Of a stretch of DNA of 64,000 nt, positions 21,410 to 33,509 are shown piece by piece (positions within the stretch are counted from its first letter, which is position 1; every line of letters begins with the position of its first letter). Made by a program: the position numbers and the translations under genes. The notes under the pieces were generated by a model. That model made no database searches. It was given only the letters and a program-made list of their open reading frames with translations, and had not been told where the DNA came from. The DNA lies in contig SMSO01000032.1 of the NCBI GenBank assembly GCA_004764695.1, positions 5,331,483 to 5,395,482 of the forward strand, given 5' to 3'. This DNA is from Schizochytrium sp. TIO01. Taxonomy: Eukaryota; Sar; Bigyra; Thraustochytrida; Thraustochytriidae.

Positions 21410-22855
21410 TCACGCCGACCTTCGCCAGAACTCCGTTGCACGCCGGACTTGCGCTCGGCAAGCCCAAAAGTCTTCGTCGAAGAGGGGGTCTTCGCTTCTC
21501 GCCTCGACCAGTTCGTAGCAGTACTGCTGAGGGGTTGGAATTGTAAGGAAGCCTTCTGTACTCTGTGTGCTGAATTCGGCTCTCGTGCGAGAACTGCGCG
21601 TTTTACAACCAGGGTCACTCAAACCTGTGCTTGATCGCGCAGCCTCTAGGGTGCTGGTCTCCTCTTCTGAATTGAGAACGGAATTTAAGCCCTCAGTCCG
21701 CGAAACCTGGGGGCCAAGGACGGTCTCGCGCATGTTCACATCACCGGCTTCAGAAAGGTCGGCAGATCTTAAATGGCGATTCCCCTTAGAGTCTGCCCTT
21801 GGCCCAAGCATGCCGCCTCGGGTGCTGGTGCTTTCGGCGCTGCTCTCCTGCATTAAGTGCATTTGTTGAAGGCTAGTGGGTCCTCCAGGCAAAGAAACAG
21901 TGCACACGCCATTGTCACTCGGATGCAGTCTGCATTGTGCTTGAGTTTGCGAGCGAGTCGAGTTCGACGAAGAAGAAACACTTAGAGAAGGATTTAAAGA
22001 CCCAGAAGAAGAATTACTGGAAGAAGATGGATGGCGGGCGTCCAGAAACGTATCCGCAGACGACGCGATGGCCACCTTAAAGGTCGGTATGGTCCCTACG
22101 AGATTCCTTACGAGTGCTGCTGCGAGGAATAGAACCGCGAATCCAAAGGCCACAAATCGCGCTTGAGAAAGGACATCTGCTTCTTCCGGCCTGCACAGCG
22201 CTGCTGCAGAGAACCTCGCATGGCCCAACGGCTGTGCATACGAGATCCAGGTACAGGCTAGCATCTGCTTACGTCTCGTTTCCTTAATTCGATGCCTTAG
22301 GTTGTTATCCTTTTCATTTGTTTCAAAAAACGACGTTGAGGTCCCAGATCTACCACCGTTTCGATGTCTTGGATCCGAGTGGCTTGAAGCTCCCGCTTCA
22401 GGATTGTCGTCGAAGCTGTTTTGATCATGATCCACGTCGTTTTTAGATATTTCCCCATAAGGATCGGCGTTATCTCTGTTTTTCCTATCATACCCATCAA
22501 CGTCGATGTTGACATCCTCGCTGTAGTTTTCAATTATTTGAGCGGCAAAGACACGGCATTCACGGAGGGAGTCACAGTTCTGCGAGGGCCAGACAAGCGA
22601 GAGCCTCACAAAGCCTTCCCCGTGAGCAACAGAAGGGCGCAGCGCTCCTGGACAGTCGAGTGCGAAGGCTGTTGTTGTCTGCTTGGCTGCATTTCTGCTC
22701 TGGACGGACTTTGCGCTCTCGAAGTCCATCTTCCCGAGCCCGTTCTCTTTGTTTCCACCACTGGGACGCCGCGAAGAAGGACTCTCGCCACTTGCGCTGC
22801 TGCTTGGCGGCGCCCACGCCTGGACCTCCAGCGTGCAGGTGGAGACGAGCGGCAT
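21410..22855 (-). CDS. Unknown single-pass membrane protein, 481 aa
   Basis: I do not recognise this protein. It runs from ATG 22855 to the stop at 21410. Residues 1-75 are Ser/Pro-rich. An acidic Asn/Asp-rich region lies at about 110-185. One good hydrophobic helix is at about 233-255 (ARFVAFGFAVLFLAAALV), preceded by basic residues. The rest of the C-terminal half is Ser/Thr-rich and probably disordered, except for a Trp/Cys-containing end at about 440-481 that could be a small folded motif. There is no N-terminal signal peptide, so a signal-anchor topology is likely. It is convergent with the 1343-aa gene. The reading frame is long for the local composition, but low complexity and lack of recognisable domains keep confidence moderate. 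A spliced or shorter gene is possible. Confidence 0.55.
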   Translation of the reverse strand: MPLVSTCTLEVQAWAPPSSSASGESPSSRRPSGGNKENGLGKMDFESAKSVQSRNAAKQTTTAFALDCPGALRPSVAHGEGFVRLSLVWPSQNCDSLRECRVFAAQIIENYSEDVNIDVDGYDRKNRDNADPYGEISKNDVDHDQNSFDDNPEAGASSHSDPRHRNGGRSGTSTSFFETNEKDNNLRHRIKETRRKQMLACTWISYAQPLGHARFSAAALCRPEEADVLSQARFVAFGFAVLFLAAALVRNLVGTIPTFKVAIASSADTFLDARHPSSSSNSSSGSLNPSLSVSSSSNSTRSQTQAQCRLHPSDNGVCTVSLPGGPTSLQQMHLMQESSAESTSTRGGMLGPRADSKGNRHLRSADLSEAGDVNMRETVLGPQVSRTEGLNSVLNSEEETSTLEAARSSTGLSDPGCKTRSSRTRAEFSTQSTEGFLTIPTPQQYCYELVEARSEDPLFDEDFWACRAQVRRATEFWRRSA

Positions 22856-23676
22856 CAGAGGCGATGTCCAGCAAAACGATGGAGGTGCGTGCGAGGGTTA
22901 TTTCGAGAATGGTTTGAACGTGACTTCAGAGTTTGAGGAGACAGAAAAATTTGAATTATTCAAATTTTTGAAATTCAAAAATAAGGTTTCAGAGAACTTA
23001 TGAAGAACGGTATGAAGATTGGGTTGTTCTCTCTCTAGGAGAGACCATTTTGGAACGTACGAGTGAAGAAGAACGAAACATAACGAAGCCAGCGCCGAAA
23101 GAAAATAGGAGATTGGAAACAGTTGAGGACAAGGCAGCTGACCAAGCAAGCTAAGCTATTGCAAGGAAATAGCTTTGACAGACTTTGGGAGCCGAAAATG
23201 AGGGTTTAAGGAATTTGATGAATTTTTCCATTAGTGTTAAGCTGACCTTGCAGAAAGGCAAGAGTAATGTGCTTATAGTCCGAATAGATTATTGAGGACT
23301 CTCTCGTTCAAGACCCGGCACAAAAGCGTTCAGCTGAAGAAATAGACAGAGGTAGTATTGAACAGACATAGCCATTTCACAAAGGGTGCGGATTAAACCA
23401 ACATTAAAACAATTGATAAAATGGATTAATGAATGATAAATGAATTGAAGTGGGATAAATAATATAGATTCGTGACATTTCCAAGCAAAAGGAATTGAGG
23501 TTCACATTTGGGTAAAAGAAGTTGCAGAGGATAGTACTTGCAAATAAAGTCATCCAGGCATATACAAAATATGAAGAAGTCTAGTTTATGACAGCAATGG
23601 GGTATAGCTTGCTTGCTTACGTGTATGTGATCCAAACCTTTGCACTTGTGCTAGCTGTTGTGATACGATTAGGATT
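22856..23676. other. Spacer upstream of the 481-aa gene and downstream of the first aquaporin
   Basis: About 820 bases, AT-rich. It includes an AAATTTGAATTATTCAAATTTTTGAAATTC palindrome-rich patch near 22948-22978 (given here as a location, not a site). No gene is supported. Confidence 0.45.
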
Positions 23677-24705
23677 TTAAAGACCCCACATCATGAAGTC
23701 GTGAAGAAGGCCTCCAAGAGGTGCACCGATGAATGGTGCGACAAGGTATACCCACATTCCATTATGAGGTCCAGGGATCGAAATTTCGTCCCAGCCCATT
23801 GAATATGCCACAATGCGGGGGCCAAAGTCACGAGCTGGGTTGATTGAAACCTGCGCAATAGGGGCAAAGACCGACACAAGGCAGGTAATGGTTAATCCAA
23901 TGCAAAAGGCAATGGAGGCCCCTCCAATACGGAGCTGGTGGCGGGGGTCCGTCACTGCAACAACAACAAAAAAGAGAAATCCAGTACAAAACATCTCAAT
24001 ACCAAAGGCACCACCAACAGTAACAGTGTTGGTGGTCCAGCCAGTACTGTCGCTGATAAAACCAGGGTTGGGGAAGTAGCAGTTCAAGGTCGATGCCGTG
24101 AGCTCAGACCCCGGTTGGCCGCGAATAATGCCATCCATGTTCTCTTTTGCAATAATCATATTTTCAAAGATCCCATAAATCACATAGGCACCAATAATAC
24201 CTCCAGCCATTTGGGCAACAATATAAGGCCCAAGCTTCCAGATTGGAAACATCTCTGGGCGAAGTACAGCAAACCCAAAAGAAATCGCAGGATTCAGATG
24301 GGCACCTGATACACTAATGGAGACCAAGACTGCAAGAGCAACAGTGATACCCCAAAGAGCACCAACTGGGAAAAGTCCCGCATATGCCCCAATCGCAGTT
24401 GCTGCGACGTTAACACCAAGGCCAATAGAGCAAATGATACCAGTGCCAATGAATTCACCCATCAGCTGGTGCGCCATCGTAGGTGGGCGCATCTCGTCAG
24501 GAGACTCTGTAGGATTGCCGCGAATCGTATGACGAATAAAGTTCACGTATCTACGGTGGAGAGAAGGCGCATCATACTCATCATCACTAGTTGTTTTGCT
24601 TGGTTCAACAATGATGTCCTTAACTTTACGCGATTCCTCATGCTCAGCAGCACTGTTGAGGTCCATCATCGAGGTTGCTTGGGGGTCTTCATCATGCAAA
24701 GCCAT
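23677..24705 (-). CDS. Aquaglyceroporin 1 (MIP family, GlpF-like), 342 aa
   Basis: Six-helix membrane channel for water, glycerol and similar small solutes. After an acidic, hydrophilic 80-residue N-terminus come the first NPA box at 138-140 (in S-G-A-H-L-N-P-A) and the second at 289-291, followed by Arg292-Asp293. Asp after NPA-Arg is the aquaglyceroporin mark; water-selective aquaporins lack it. The loop-C Y-F-P-N-P at 210-214 also matches GlpF. Counting from the NPA asparagines (-20, -12, -3), the selectivity filter is Trp118, Val277, Val286, Arg292, against Trp-Gly-Phe-Arg in GlpF. A motif just before TM1 (R-G-N-P-T-E-S-P-D at 62-70) recurs in the other copies. It groups with the 33.5-kb copy (both have DxRHQLRI and LFPVGALWG). 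It starts at the ATG at 24705. Confidence 0.95.
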   Translation of the reverse strand: MALHDEDPQATSMMDLNSAAEHEESRKVKDIIVEPSKTTSDDEYDAPSLHRRYVNFIRHTIRGNPTESPDEMRPPTMAHQLMGEFIGTGIICSIGLGVNVAATAIGAYAGLFPVGALWGITVALAVLVSISVSGAHLNPAISFGFAVLRPEMFPIWKLGPYIVAQMAGGIIGAYVIYGIFENMIIAKENMDGIIRGQPGSELTASTLNCYFPNPGFISDSTGWTTNTVTVGGAFGIEMFCTGFLFFVVVAVTDPRHQLRIGGASIAFCIGLTITCLVSVFAPIAQVSINPARDFGPRIVAYSMGWDEISIPGPHNGMWVYLVAPFIGAPLGGLLHDFMMWGL

Positions 24706-26162
24706 TTTTTTATAGTCTTGGTCTTTTGGGCACGATTCTTTTCAAACAGCACAAGCTCTTATAACTAAAAGACACGTATGCTTTTGTATGCTTTGACTGG
24801 TTTGGGAGATATGGTTTTGCTTGCTATCGAAACTTTGGTTTTCAGCTCCAGATGAAGATTTGTAATACAAGTATGCTTCTTTAATCGTATTGGAAGCAGC
24901 CCTTATCATCATAAGAACTTCTAAGGCAACCGAAAGCTTATATCGTAACTTTTAAGCTACCCTGGTAAGGTTTCCAGTAGCCTCTATTTAGGCATTTAGC
25001 TGGGATGCAAAGTGTTTCTTTCATACTGGTTGTCAGTGATGAAGTGAGGACAAATAGCATGGAATACAAACGATCCAACGCAACTGCTCTCTGCTAATTG
25101 TCGCAAAAAGTTAATTCCTTGTAATCACCAAAGAGGTATCCAAAAAGAGACGGACGACACAGCCGTAGCCATATCCGGCGTGCGATCAGATCCTGGCGAG
25201 CAGGATTATGAACTGTACGACTTGAAACCTTCGTTATCACCAGGACTCCTCCCTAAGTCTCACGGTTCGTACTAGAGAGTTTTGCTCTTTCAGCCTTCTC
25301 TAAGCCCCTGATAACATCCATACTTTTCTCCGTTGCTACTCAGGGCTGGAGAAGACGTGCGTTTCTAATCCCATGCGGCATTGCCGATGATGTTTCCCCA
25401 AACTACCAATCTGTTATTAGGATGCTACCACCGCGCTCGCAATTCTTGGACTGCAACAGACTCCCTGTTTTTGTCTCCTCTGTAATAGCTTTTAATTTTT
25501 TCATCTACAAAACTTTCAATGTTAAGAGAAGTAAAAGTTTATTTTATCTTTACTCATTTAATTTTTTATTTAATTTTTAAAATGACCATGAATATAAAAA
25601 CTGTTAAAATATTAGAGGAGGCACAGAAAGACATTCCTGCAAACCCTTCCAATACATCATTTTTCAAACGCGCAAAGTTAATTACTGTGAACAGCTCACA
25701 AATGGTTGTTCTTTGAAGTGCGCAATAGAGGTCTTCGTTAAAAAATAATAATAAAAGGAGGGAGGAACGAAGGTCTTCATTCGCTTACGTTCTTTCGGAG
25801 GAAATTAAACTTGATACTGACTTGAAGGATAGCCAAATAGGAATCATTTTAGAACTAGTTGGGCTAACTCAAGCTCTGCCAGCTTTAATTTTTCCCACGC
25901 GTATGCGTCGCCTTGCAATTGCCAGATCGCTCGGAGTGCTCCCGTATCCGGATGTCGAATGGACCGTCTGTGCTAGACAATGCCTTTATGGCTATTGCTA
26001 TCATTATATATACGTAACTGGCTACCAGAGAATATTAAAAAAATCACTCATGATTAATTTTGGAAGATGTTTTTACCCAGTCTAAACATCGTAGTATCTA
26101 GTAGATACGAGCATGTTCGCTTTATTCAATTAAAAAGAATAAAGAATAACTAAAAGCTTCGT

Positions 26163-26216
26163 TTATTTTTTTTAAATTAATATTATTTATTTATATATAT
26201 TTTTAATTAATAATAA
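26163..26216. repeat. 54-bp run of A and T only
   Basis: The stretch contains no G or C and consists of TTTAAATTAATA-type words. It would melt easily; replication-origin or matrix-attachment roles are speculation. Confidence 0.7.
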
Positions 26217-26470
26217 ACAATTGAAAGTCCAAATTATAGTGGTGGAAAGAAAAGCAAGAGCTTAAACTTGGCACTTGTCTCTTCTCTTCTTCTCTTTTGC
26301 AGTTTAGTACTACTATTCCTCCTAGCCAAAGGAACGAAAATGGATCTGTGCTTCGACCCGTTGTGATCCAAGTTCTACCCTGCAAATACATCCATGAACC
26401 GGCCACTAAGTCAACGTCCTTCTAAAGTTCTTCAAGTTTGCGACCCGCTTGAATGCATAGCAGCGTTAGC

Positions 26471-26510
26471 CTTTCTCTCTTTCTTTCTTTCTTTCTGTCT
26501 GTCTTTCTTC
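26471..26510. repeat. Polypyrimidine CTTT/CTGT microsatellite
   Basis: Repeated TTTC and TGTC units in a pure pyrimidine-rich tract, within the gene-free spacer. Confidence 0.75.
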
Positions 26511-29500
26511 TTTGAACAAATAAAAGTAGGCTGCTTCAGGTGACTTCAAGACACCGGTACGCCCTAAAGCCAATATGCCCTCATGAAGCGGAATGAATGA
26601 GGACAAAGTTTTACATAACCTGAAGAAAAAATGTACGATCTCCGCGGTCACTATAAAACATGATCTCCTCTATATTACATCTATAACTATTAGAAAAAGA
26701 AATGAAAAAAATTAAAAATTAAAAATTAAGAACTAAAAAACTACAAAAATGAGATTAAGAAAAGTGAAACAAGGCATTCTCAGTTTACACTGTGCATACC
26801 TCATTATCTTTACGCCAAAGCAAATAGCTCACTGCCGAAGGTGCATCTCTGTTCCCTCTCTGAGGCGTACGTATGCGACATTGCTTCTTCTCATCGTCGT
26901 ATGTTGTCGCTTCTGTGTCAGACTGTGAAGAGAATAGAATCGAGCAATTATGAGCTCCTGGGAGAAAGAGCTGTCATATTCGTCCCATAAAGGCAACAAA
27001 TAGCCTTTTCGCAGCGTATACGTTGTGTTGTCTGCAGAAGCGCAGTTCTGATTATGCAAAGCAGTGCAATGGCAGTCCAGATATCTTTGCTTTGTAGCTC
27101 TACCCGAGAAGCGCTTCAAGTATATCTCTAATTAAGGTTTTCAATGAATTGAGGCGGACATAGAGCAAAGAGTGGTGGCAGGACCAAAGAGATAGCTAGG
27201 CACTAGTTCACGCTCGAAATGTGCATTCCATGAACTCGGAGAGTAAATGATAGAGCAGAAAGAAAACCTGGGGAGAGATTGTCTTTGCTTGATCGGAGAG
27301 GCGAAGACGAGTAGAACTAACAAACGGTTGTTTGTCGGTTGTCAGCCCATGAAAATTCGCAAGATGTTTACACTTGCGAATTAGGTACTAGTTACTACCT
27401 AGGTAGCAACTTGTCACCAGCCAGGAAAGCTCAGTGCTAGATACTACTTATCTACCTTTCTACCATGATGACAGTAGCTCTCACGAGTCAGAGGCTCTTC
27501 CTAGCAATTCTTCTACTTAGGGCAAAATCTCAGGGTAGTGATAATTCTAAATCACATGGCAGTAGAGTGCTTTGAATTAAGCCTATCCTCCGAGGATGAA
27601 TCGAAAAGAGCACCCTTTACGGGATACTTCAAGGATTTGGCTGTTCAACTGGATCGAATACGCGTGGGCCTGTTACTATCGCAGCTGCTTTTGCACCACC
27701 ACGATCAAGCTACCGTCGTTTGGAGTGAACACCATTGCTCGAAAGCATCTTTAATATCTACCGATTTGATTGGGAGCTATCGTGATCCAAAATTCCGTGA
27801 AGGTCTCCTCACTTTCCTGCCTCCGTGTCCGTATGCTTGATTGACCATAATGCTCAAGCCTACCAAGTTGGTGGCACCCCACTTGAAATGTGCTACCAGA
27901 TTCATCAAAGGGTTTTTTAAAGATATAGCTCAAGCAGGCGAATCTGAAAAACGCCAAAGTACCATAATCATAATGGTGATTGTTAAGACCATCTGTATAT
28001 CCAATCATGAGGCATAAGAAAGCTGCTAGCGGTGTCCTCGTGGGGCGTAATATGTCATGAATAGAGTACGCTTCCTCCTCGGCTTTTCCATGAAGAGATT
28101 TATTTTATATAAGTAGGTGTATTTGCACCTATTTTGGTTGCACATTTGTATCTGGGCCATTTAATCAACCAAACTTTATGGCACTGCTTGCGAAGCTATA
28201 CGTTTCACATTCAGCGTGGCAAGGTGGCAAACGACCCGCGGAGATTGAGTTCATGCGAACGGGGGTAGTTATCCCACAAAGCTCTTCTAAACCACCAAAT
28301 GTTCTGCATTCACCTCGTAGATTTTGACGAAAGTATAACAATGCGTCAAGTATTTCCATCATTTTACTTGGCAGCTGTTGTGGCCAAAGCACGTACATCG
28401 TATGTAAATTTAACCATAAAAGATTGTTGCAGAAAGATCTGCAAGACTATCCCCTTGTCTAAATTTTCAAATCAAAATTAAACTGCTAAAATCTGATGAC
28501 GCCGAGAGTTGATTGTCTCGATTCGGACCATTCTCGCTGAGGGTACATTTGCATCATCATTTGCTATTGACTAGCTTGAACAAATTGAATCAGGCATCTA
28601 AAAATGTTGCAAGCTAACATATTGCCCAAGCTAAAACATGTATTAGTTGTTGATTCGTTATTCAAGTATTGTTGTAATTTTTATTTAATTTTTATAATCT
28701 TAGGTGCCGTATTTTCATGATATACTTCGATCAAAAGTTAAACGTCCGCACAAATTATCCCCTGCAAATCCTACTTGTATTTGAGAAGACACCTTATTTC
28801 GTCAATAGGTCTAATCGAATCCAAATCATACATTAATGAAATCATACGATAATTTTAAAATGGTAAAAGGCTGATTTAAATTCATTTCATAGGAGGGCCA
28901 GGCCATCAATATGATTTGCCAGAGCATATCGAAGAGCTGGGGATAGGCAATCCTATAGTGATTTTACTGGTAATAGTGGGAGGACAGACGACACAATTTT
29001 TCTGGCAAACAAAATTATTGCAACTGCACACCTCGTCTTTTTTACTCTTATAACTTCTACTCCTTAATCCTATCTCTTCGTCCACGATGCGCAACTTTAT
29101 AGGTAATTGAAGAATTTATAAGGTAGGTATTGGAGTGAGAAGGACGGAAGTGGCATACACCGACTCTTCTCTCCACTAATCATTACTACTGTCACAGTCT
29201 TGCAAGTTGATTTGACTGCCGGGAACCAAGGACGAAGATCGAACCGGTGTGATTTATATTATTTTTTTCAATAACATTTTAATTTTTTTATTATTAAATT
29301 AAAATATTATTGTTAATCATAGATTTTAGGCTTCTTTTTCACTGGTGCTTTGGTATATCAAGAGAGGTCGTGTGCTTTTAGAGAAAGCAAAAGATCAACA
29401 AGCGAGCGTTTCCACAACTCCAGGCTGCCTTTTCGACACCAAGTCCCCAATCTAAAGTACCGCAAATGCATAAATACGAAGAAGCTCCATGCCTTAGTTA

Positions 29501-29803
29501 TAATGCATTAGCTGCATTTCAAAGAGATGGTTGTAGTTCACACTCTAAGTGTTTACTGGTGCCAATTACTTAGAAAAAGTACGCTTGTAAAATAATGCTT
29601 TCGCTATGTTAGTAATCAAACTAGTCAAAATACTACAAAGGGGATGCCACGTGCTCGTCGGTGAATGGATCTGTTCGCTGTGCTCGATCAACGTGACATA
29701 CTCAGAGTATCTATCTCCTCTGACCTTTAATAAAGTAGACGTGTCTTTTTTCTGAGTGAAGCCTTTTCTTTAAGGGATTTTAATTTAAAAGTTAACGATT
29801 TAA

Positions 29804-29825
29804 ATATATATATATATATATATAT
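29804..29825. repeat. (AT)11 dinucleotide microsatellite
   Basis: Uninterrupted AT alternation over 22 bases in an AT-rich setting. Can form a cruciform. Confidence 0.9.
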
Positions 29826-32800
29826 CTACATCAATATAATAATTTTAATTGAAGTTGAAACTTGGAAGCTGGCAGGGAATTGTTGACATCATCATTTTAA
29901 AACAGCCTCTTCTATCAAAGCTGTCCAAACTCATCGATAGAAGCCAAGCATGATCGAGATAAGACAACGAGAAAGGGTAGGATCAGACTATCATTGGGGC
30001 CTTCATGAGCTGTTTTCACCTCAGATTATGGTGTTTTGCTCGAGTTGGGCAGCACCATGCGAAGAGTGCAAAAGTCCAAGTTCTTACTGGTAGCACGCCC
30101 TGATTTTTTGTATTTGTTCTGCTGAAAAGCACTTCCACTTCTTCACGGAGCTCAGCTCTAAGGATCTCACGGACAATCATCCTAATTGTTTCAGAGGTTG
30201 TTTCATCGTGGGGCGAGCACACCAATACTCGTATTAGACATAGGTAGTGGCTTCACTGACATGCTTTATAAGCCTCATTGAGCTCCCTGTATCAGGATAT
30301 AGATGATGTCTGTGCCCTTCAAAGGGCTTCGTTCCTCGCTCCCACCGCACTCGAAGACGGAAGAGATTCGAGACAAGAATAAAATCTCAAGCTTCAACTT
30401 CTTTGCATGCTAAGTTGTGCTGAGAACTTGAATTTGTTGATGGCCAGGAGATTCACAAATGGCAATAGCACTTTCAACTACATCATGCATTCCTCTGGTT
30501 TCATAGTTTTCACGGACTCTTCTTTCCTTCTAGGGACTTACATGCATACGGCATCAGGATACAACGTGGTATGTCACTGCCTATGCCACGTGAAAGGACA
30601 TTGCAGATAGATGAGGGGTTTGTGCTCAGGTTGGCATATCTCTTGAAATCCTGCTTAGATTTGCGGTACTAAAAAACAAAACTCACTTGGCAATGAAAAA
30701 AAACAAAAAAACATTATCTTAATTTAAAAAAAACATGAGTTTGGAAGCCAGAAACCATGAGTAGAGAACTACTACTCTAATTTTCAGTAAAGTGGAGGAA
30801 ACCTTTTTGTTATTTTTAATTTTCTCTTATGTAAAAATATATATAGGGTTATTTTATTATATTATCTTAAAATTAATGAAATCAAATCGTAAAAAAAGTT
30901 TTAAAAAATCGAGTACATAGAGTATCCCCCTATTTGATTTAATTATTCGCGGATGCGGGTTCTTACGCAAAACGCTTCCTGTGGGCCACTTTCTCGTTGA
31001 ATCGATACTAGTCTTAGAAGAGAAAACGTTATAAACGAGATTTTAAAACAGTTTATCTGAAGAAAAAGAAAAAGAAAACGAGTAATTGCACAAGGCTACC
31101 ACTACTGTTGCGTTCATACTAAAATCTCGACAGCAGCATCTCGAAGTCAAGATATCACCCGAAAGTTTACACATTAGCTCGGAGACTACTCGGGTCTCTA
31201 ATGGCTTTACCTATGGCACCTGATTCGCATAGAATTATGCAAAACGCTAGGGATACAGTCAGGTCCAAGATACGAAAACCAGGACTGCATCAGAATGTCT
31301 CAACCCGGAGAACTGCCGGGCAAGCGCGAACTCTAAGAAGGACGTTCGGGTAGTCTTAATTTTCACGCTCAGGTGAGCAGCAAACCTCAATATCGGTGCG
31401 ATGGGAGGCTGAGGACCACAATTTGCAACTTGTTTTGATACAATTAGCCGTTTTATAAATATATTGGCTTGGTTCGTCCCCGACAACAGAGCGGCAGAGA
31501 GGTAAACCCTGGCAATACTAATAATGCAAAGCAATATGATGCCTCTCTTTAACCTCTTGCATTAGGGAAGGCATCGTTTATATCAGAAATTCCATGCCAG
31601 TGATAGACCTTAGAGCCCCGCTTAACCTTCCTCTCGTCTAATCATCACTATTTGAAACATGGCTCTAGAAAATGCTGTTGTTGTCTTGCATGGAAGAATT
31701 TTGGCAATGAATGTGTTATGAAAGAATCACAATTCATATTCATTAATTTGAAACCTTTAAATGCATTTCTTGTGCACCTGCAGTATCTTGCATGAATGCA
31801 AGTATTGGGCGAGAATTCAATAAGCACAGTGATGGTATCTACCTTCACCTTGGCGCAACTTTGTGTGAAAGATATGTGACACAGAACAATGGTTGTTTTT
31901 GGCATTTGAACTTCTTGGAGTTTCAGAGAATGAGCTGTATTCAACTTTGAATTGTTTCAATATTAATAGGAGCGGTATGTAATTAATGCAGTGTTCTACT
32001 CAACCGTGGCTCCTATGTTAGATAAACGCTAACCTTTGCACAAATTTCAAGCGATAGATTTCAAATGACTGTTATCTTAGGCAATGCTTTTCTAGCAATA
32101 TTTAGCTGAACAAGACATTAGTCATCGAAAATTAACGTATACACTCTGTGTGAACTACCTTAAAATCTCGCGTCTCTCACCATTGCACAACTTCAAAAAG
32201 ACATACGATGCGGCACCATATCTTCCATGAGGACGATCTGAATTGCTGAGCCTCTCAACATTGCACGAGGCTCTAAAACCATGCGGCCTAGCTTCGCAGA
32301 TGTTTAAAATGAGTAAACTAGGTTGCAAGATTATTGCTGGAATTGGACAGTTTTCTAGCCTTAACTTGAAGTAAAGGCACTCCTATTTATTAAAAATCAG
32401 AGTGTCCAATGAGTAGAAATATTCAAGAACTCATATTACGAGATATAGGATTTCTATATATCAACTTCACGTAGGATGAAAATGAACTGGTGGCTGGAGG
32501 GCAATCGTTGCGTGTCGGAGCGTCCGAGAATGTTCCTTGGACAAAATTTGGTGATGCTTAAGACATTCACATAAGGTTTCTAGCAGAAAATCATTTGCAA
32601 CCGCGCACGATTCAATCAACCTTTCTCTGGGACAATCAGTGTCCAACTCAAGTTAAATGAGTCTTGTGATAGATTTTCCCTTCATATAGTATATCGTGCT
32701 GTGCCACGTTTCTTTGCTGCTTACGTGTCATGAGAGAACATCCAGCATCAATAAAGCCCTTAGCACCCTTTCTCCTCTTAGATGTATAGCATACCCACAA

Positions 32801-33509
32801 AAAAGAAATCAATGCGTAGCGCTAAGAATGTCTATGTATAGACACATGTTCCTCTTTAGTCCAAGCAGATTTTTGCAGTATGAATTGTTTTATGACGAGT
32901 GAGTATGAAATATTCTCCTTAAGATCTAGTATAGGAGCATAGCTAGAGTTTAGGCGTACTTATTGGAGCTAAACGGCGCTTATCGTTTAAGCCATCGCCA
33001 TGTTAGTTCTGAAATCAGCTAGTCGCTCTTACAATGGCTAATAGACTTTCCTTTGCGCTTGGCTTTTTACAATGATTCTTGAAATTAGTACTAGTGATCT
33101 TACTTCTGCAGAACATCATGTGATCTGAAAAACAATTTTAGTAAACTTATGGTTTTATAACCACGTGTGGCTTGAAAATCAACACTTGTACATTCAAGAC
33201 TTTAAATTGCTCTCAGAGAAGAACATTGAGGGTAGATAGAACATAACAACACAAAGAGGCATCAAAGGTACACATTTGCTTGAATAAAATTATAATAAAT
33301 TAACTCAGAAAAAATTATGAATGGTATTAACCTGCTCATGGCAAAGCTAACCCCCCCTTTTTTTAAAGGAAGAGAAAGTCGTGATCGTGATGAATTCTTG
33401 CAAAGTAGATTGAAGACAGAGTCTGGCTAGAGAAGACATTAGAGACGAGTGCGCAATAACGGTACAAAAGCTCCAAAGTGCTGGTTTGCTCATTACGGCA
33501 TAACATAAC

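Larger units (their letters stand above)
24706..33509. other. 8.8-kb AT-rich gene-free spacer
   Basis: Upstream of aquaglyceroporin 1 and downstream of aquaglyceroporin 2. The longest frames are about 100 codons, overlap one another and show no motif. I searched by eye on both strands for aquaporin remnants (NPA-box or ARDFGPR-like codons), tRNA T-arm motifs and snRNA sequences and found none. A moderately GC-rich block at 25,140-25,460 stands out from its AT-rich flanks but matches nothing I recognise. Microsatellites are listed separately. Confidence 0.5.

Noticed and set aside
29221-29252. Possible tRNA T-arm (GGTTCGATC on the minus strand)
   Set aside because: Flanking bases do not form the 5-bp T-stem or an acceptor stem. 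Other GTTCGA and GTTCAA words in the window fail in the same way.
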